Below, piece after piece: positions 5,600 to 8,464 of a DNA stretch of 8,464 bases. Source of the DNA: Saprospiraceae bacterium (GTDB taxonomy: Bacteria > Bacteroidota > Bacteroidia > Chitinophagales > Saprospiraceae). The notes beneath the pieces are model-generated. The model was not told the DNA's origin and ran no database searches. It saw only the letters and a list, made by a program, of their open reading frames with translations. The DNA lies in the NCBI GenBank assembly GCA_007125435.1, contig SLDF01000047.1, forward strand, positions 1 to 8,464. Direction: 5' to 3'. Both the position numbers and the translations under genes were made by a program. Numbering within the stretch: position 1 is the stretch's first letter; each line of letters begins with the position of its first letter.

Positions 5600-7114
5600 T
5601 CAATTGATCTCATAAAAGGCTTCTTCATCACTAGAGACGATGAGAGGCCTGTCATTATCCCAGTCGTATAAAGTCAGGCCCCTGATGGTATAGTAAGCTA
5701 CCCAAAAGTCTCTCTGCGACTCGATGAAGCTGCGCCTAGAACGATCCAGGTCGATCAGCGACTGATTAAAGTCTGTAATACCGATCTTGCCTATGAGATA
5801 GCGTCCTCTGGTTAATTCTTGTTTTTTTTGGGCAACTTCCAGCGACTTCCTGGCCAGGGTAACCCTGTTCTTGATCAATTCAAACTGCTGCACGCTCAAT
5901 AATACCTGCTGCTCAAAGCTGACCTGATCCTGTTCGACCTGCATGAAGATAAGATCCCTATTGGAACGGGCAGTTTCTCTTCTGGATCGCGCCTTACCCC
6001 AGTCGGCTATAGGTACGCGAAGTCTAAGAGACACTTGCTCTTGTGACAATGGATTATTATAAGCACCGAAAAGGTCAGGTGCCGTCTGAGTAAGACCAAT
6101 AGATCCGGTCAGATCTACAGTGAAGCCATTATTTTTTTCGGCCTGGTCGACCTCTCGTTCTGCTTCCAGGAGTCGCCTTCTGAAGGCGAAAGTCTGACTT
6201 CTATATCTATTGGCGTATTCCAGTGCCATGACAGGGTCGATGCTGATATTGGGTAGATCATCGGGTAGAGATGGTCTAAACTCTACCTTTGTCTTAATGC
6301 CGAGGAAGTTTCTCAACACCTCTGTGCTGGACTGTAGCTGAAGCGTAGCCTCAGCTATAGCATCGTCAGCATTCATGCTCTGAAGCTCTAATTGAAGGAG
6401 CTCGGTCTCTGCTATCCTACCCACTTCGAACCGCCCTTTTGAAATATTGTAGAGTGTATCGGCATTGTTTTTATCCGTGATGGCACCATCCAGTATGGCC
6501 TGACTTCTGTAGACATCGAAAAAAAACAATATGGCATCATAGGCGATGCTCTCTAATTCTTCGCTGTAGACACTCTGGGCCTCTTCATATCTCAGGGGTT
6601 CGGTTTTTTGATCCCACTTGAGGCGATTAAACTGAAAGAAAGGCTGTACGAAGCCCACGGTCACCGGAGTAGATAAGTATGAAATGCTGGCAGGTGAAAT
6701 GGCTGTCTCAAAAACATCAAGTCGATTAAGATTAGTGGACACAAAGACACTCCCACCGGTCAATGCAACATCCTGAGCCAGTGATATGCCCATCGAGTTT
6801 CTCATGAAGGACCGCTGGATGAAAGTCTCCGATCCATCGGGAATGGTAATGGACTCGATAGATCGGTTAATTGCTGGCAGGTTACCTTCTAAAGCGATGA
6901 GAGGTCTGTAATTAGCTTTGAAGCTTTGGTATTGCCAGTAACTATTGCTTAGTCTGGTCTCAGCGATCAATACATCCGGTGCCTGAGACTGGGCCAGCTG
7001 GACTACTGACTTGATAGAGAGATCCACCTGTTGACTTTGACCATGTGCGATTACCGATGCCATGACAATGGTGACGACAACAAGACATAGTGTCGAAGGT
7101 AAAAGGTATTTCAT
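5600..7114 (-). CDS. TolC-family outer-membrane efflux protein
   Basis: The outer-membrane channel component of a tripartite efflux or type I export system, expected to form a trimeric beta-barrel with a long periplasmic helical tunnel. From the ATG at 7114 it is 504 aa with a signal peptide (MKYLLPSTLCLVVVTIVMASVIAHG; cleavage near residue 25). Two outer-membrane-efflux repeats are visible: a first helix-strand-helix half (about 31-275; strand region SMGISLAQDVALTGGSVFVSTNLNRL) and a second half (about 295-480; VSLRLRVPIADWGKARSRRETARSN, the characteristic PIxDWGKxR pattern), with coiled-coil-like helices at 180-270 and 375-475. The frame is open up to an ATG at 7210, but that start would overlap the permease gene and bury the signal peptide, so I chose 7114. 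It lies 31 bp after the permease gene, which supports one operon and one complex. Confidence 0.92.
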   Translation of the reverse strand: MKYLLPSTLCLVVVTIVMASVIAHGQSQQVDLSIKSVVQLAQSQAPDVLIAETRLSNSYWQYQSFKANYRPLIALEGNLPAINRSIESITIPDGSETFIQRSFMRNSMGISLAQDVALTGGSVFVSTNLNRLDVFETAISPASISYLSTPVTVGFVQPFFQFNRLKWDQKTEPLRYEEAQSVYSEELESIAYDAILFFFDVYRSQAILDGAITDKNNADTLYNISKGRFEVGRIAETELLQLELQSMNADDAIAEATLQLQSSTEVLRNFLGIKTKVEFRPSLPDDLPNISIDPVMALEYANRYRSQTFAFRRRLLEAEREVDQAEKNNGFTVDLTGSIGLTQTAPDLFGAYNNPLSQEQVSLRLRVPIADWGKARSRRETARSNRDLIFMQVEQDQVSFEQQVLLSVQQFELIKNRVTLARKSLEVAQKKQELTRGRYLIGKIGITDFNQSLIDLDRSRRSFIESQRDFWVAYYTIRGLTLYDWDNDRPLIVSSDEEAFYEIN

Positions 7115-7145
7115 AATTCTAGATTTTGGGATGAAGGATTTTTGT

Positions 7146-8464
7146 TTAATCAGAACGAAGCGCCTTAATGGGATCTTCGTTGGCAGCTCTCCGAGCAGGG
7201 ACAATGCCAAATATCAAGCCAATACCCGCTGCTACGCCAAACGATAAGAGGATCGACCACCATGATATGACTGTAGGGATATCTGCTGAATTAGCAATTA
7301 AACGAGCAGCAATGACACCTAAGATGATACCGGTAATACCACCGAGCAATGAAATAAATACAGCTTCAAATAAAAACTGGTAAATGATGTCAATTTTGAA
7401 TGCGCCCATAGACCGCCTTACACCTATTTCTTTGATACGCTCCAATACAGAGGCCAACATGATATTCATGATGCCTATACCACCGACAAGTAAACTGATA
7501 CCTGCAATGACGGCAAGAACTAAGTTAAACGTATCCTGCGTCTTTTGTTGTTGTTGCAATAGGAGTTCAGGCACTTCCACTTCAAAGTCAAGAACGTCAT
7601 TATGGCGACGTCTGAGGCTCTTAGCGGCAAAAGCTGCGGCAGACCGCAGTTCTGAGGCATCACTTAGCTTTATCACGGCGCGGTCTATCTGATGGTAGTT
7701 GATGTCTGTAGACCCACCTCGTCGTCGTCGTCCTATGTGCTTTGATTTGACCACAGCCCTGTTTTCAAATCGTATGAGTGCTGTTTGTAGTGGTGTATAG
7801 ATGTCATCATTGAGGTCTCTGATACCGAGATTGCTCAGGCTGGTACCAGACGCTTCTCGCTTGTCCAGTACACCAATTATTCTCATCCATACATTTCCAC
7901 ACTTGATCAATTGGCCTACAGCGTCACCACTGGAGAAGAAATGCGTTTTCACATTATTGCCGATGATGCAGACAGCTTCTCCTTGCTCATGATGGATCTC
8001 GTGAAACCATGAGCCTTTGGCGAGAGAGAGATTGTTCAGCGCAAAGTAGTCATTGTGTATGCCAACAAGCTTGACCTTCTTGAGTTTCCCACTGCTGATG
8101 GCGGAGGTATTGATGATGAGCTCCGGGCTAATGGCCTCTACCGAGGGTAGGACAGAGGCTATTTTCATGATATCTTCTACAGTAAGTCCGGGGCTCCAGG
8201 GCAGTTTATTAGAGTTTTGGGTGCTTTGGTTATTTTCTTGTGCATCTGTCTCTTCATCATCAGCATTCTCTCGACCTGCCTTGATGACAATATTATTGGT
8301 ACCGATGAGCTTCATTTGTTCAAGTATAGACTGCTTGGCGCCATTACCTATAGCCAACATGGCGATGACTGCGGCTACGCCAAACACAATACCCAAAGCC
8401 GTCAAAAAAGCTCTTAATTTATTTGCAGCTACGCCTTCCAGAGCCAACAAAAAGTTAAAGAGAA
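7146..8464 (-). CDS. MacB/FtsX-type ABC transporter permease (5' end outside window)
   Basis: The inner-membrane permease of a MacB-like ABC system, which couples cytoplasmic ATP use to periplasmic work with an adaptor and TolC. The frame is open to the right edge with no stop, and the residues before the TTG at 8450 (LFNFL) fit the family, so the gene is truncated by the window and its true start lies outside. Counting from 8450, TM1 is about 14-36 (LTALGIVFGVAAVIAMLAIG). A MacB-type periplasmic domain covers about 40-300, and the FtsX domain has TM segments at about 308-332, 358-385 and 396-418. The cytoplasmic motif ERIKEIGVRRSMGA (337-350) and the C-terminal PARRAANEDPIKALRSD are diagnostic. 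Oddities are an acidic Asn/Gln-rich insert (61-82), GRRRRGG (240-246) and QQQQ (299-302). No ATPase domain is present, so a separate ATPase gene is expected upstream. Confidence 0.93.
   Translation of the reverse strand, partial: LFNFLLALEGVAANKLRAFLTALGIVFGVAAVIAMLAIGNGAKQSILEQMKLIGTNNIVIKAGRENADDEETDAQENNQSTQNSNKLPWSPGLTVEDIMKIASVLPSVEAISPELIINTSAISSGKLKKVKLVGIHNDYFALNNLSLAKGSWFHEIHHEQGEAVCIIGNNVKTHFFSSGDAVGQLIKCGNVWMRIIGVLDKREASGTSLSNLGIRDLNDDIYTPLQTALIRFENRAVVKSKHIGRRRRGGSTDINYHQIDRAVIKLSDASELRSAAAFAAKSLRRRHNDVLDFEVEVPELLLQQQQKTQDTFNLVLAVIAGISLLVGGIGIMNIMLASVLERIKEIGVRRSMGAFKIDIIYQFLFEAVFISLLGGITGIILGVIAARLIANSADIPTVISWWSILLSFGVAAGIGLIFGIVPARRAANEDPIKALRSD
7719..7730 (-). repeat. Four-unit trinucleotide repeat coding Arg4
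   Basis: Four tandem CGA codons on the - strand encode Arg241-Arg244 in the periplasmic domain of the permease. A second run, four CAA codons at 7545-7556, encodes Gln299-Gln302 just before TM2. Both are short but pure, so in-frame copy-number change between strains is possible; the sequence itself shows only the repeats. Confidence 0.5.

Noticed and set aside
5600..7210. Longer TolC reading frame starting at 7210
   Set aside because: The extra 32 residues overlap the end of the permease gene and place the hydrophobic signal peptide internally; the ATG at 7114 gives a normal exported protein.

Overview
The window reads as chromosomal DNA of a member of the Bacteroidota, possibly a Saprospira- or Cytophaga-like lineage (phylum fairly confident, lower rank a guess). 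The clues are an exact TAnnTTTG -7 promoter element ahead of the first gene, no convincing Shine-Dalgarno sites at gene starts, signal peptides with glutamine next to the predicted cleavage site, and palindromic repeats that I recall from genomes of this phylum. There are no tRNA or rRNA genes, no CRISPR array and no transposase gene.

Layout. On the + strand are aspS (aspartyl-tRNA synthetase, 55-1824) and smpB (trans-translation factor, 1873-2319), 48 bp apart and probably co-transcribed from a promoter at the left edge. On the - strand, reading from the right edge, are the C-terminal bulk of a MacB/FtsX-type ABC transporter permease (7146 to the window edge, N-terminus outside), a TolC-family outer-membrane efflux protein (5600-7114), a secreted M28-family zinc aminopeptidase with a likely PA domain (4033-5463), and hpt (hypoxanthine phosphoribosyltransferase, 3448-4002). 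The permease-tolC gap is 31 bp and the M28-hpt gap is 30 bp, so each pair is probably one transcript. The permease and TolC homologue would form the inner- and outer-membrane parts of a tripartite efflux system; its ATPase and periplasmic adaptor are expected beyond the right edge. A 99-bp segment with inverted-repeat ends lies between tolC and the M28 gene.

The two gene sets converge on a region of about 1.1 kb (2320-3447) with no convincing intact gene. Its left part holds what looks like the 3' remnant of an outer-membrane beta-barrel gene. Its right part (2802-3419) is a nested mosaic of small repeats: two copies of a 32-nt hairpin element, a 204-bp imperfect inverted repeat carrying one of those hairpins in only one arm, a duplicated segment carrying an 18-nt hairpin in only one copy, and a 187-bp module bounded by inverted TTGGAAAAT. 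Short palindromes therefore appear to have inserted into other repeats. This is the most unusual part of the window. The housekeeping genes look ordinary and intact.
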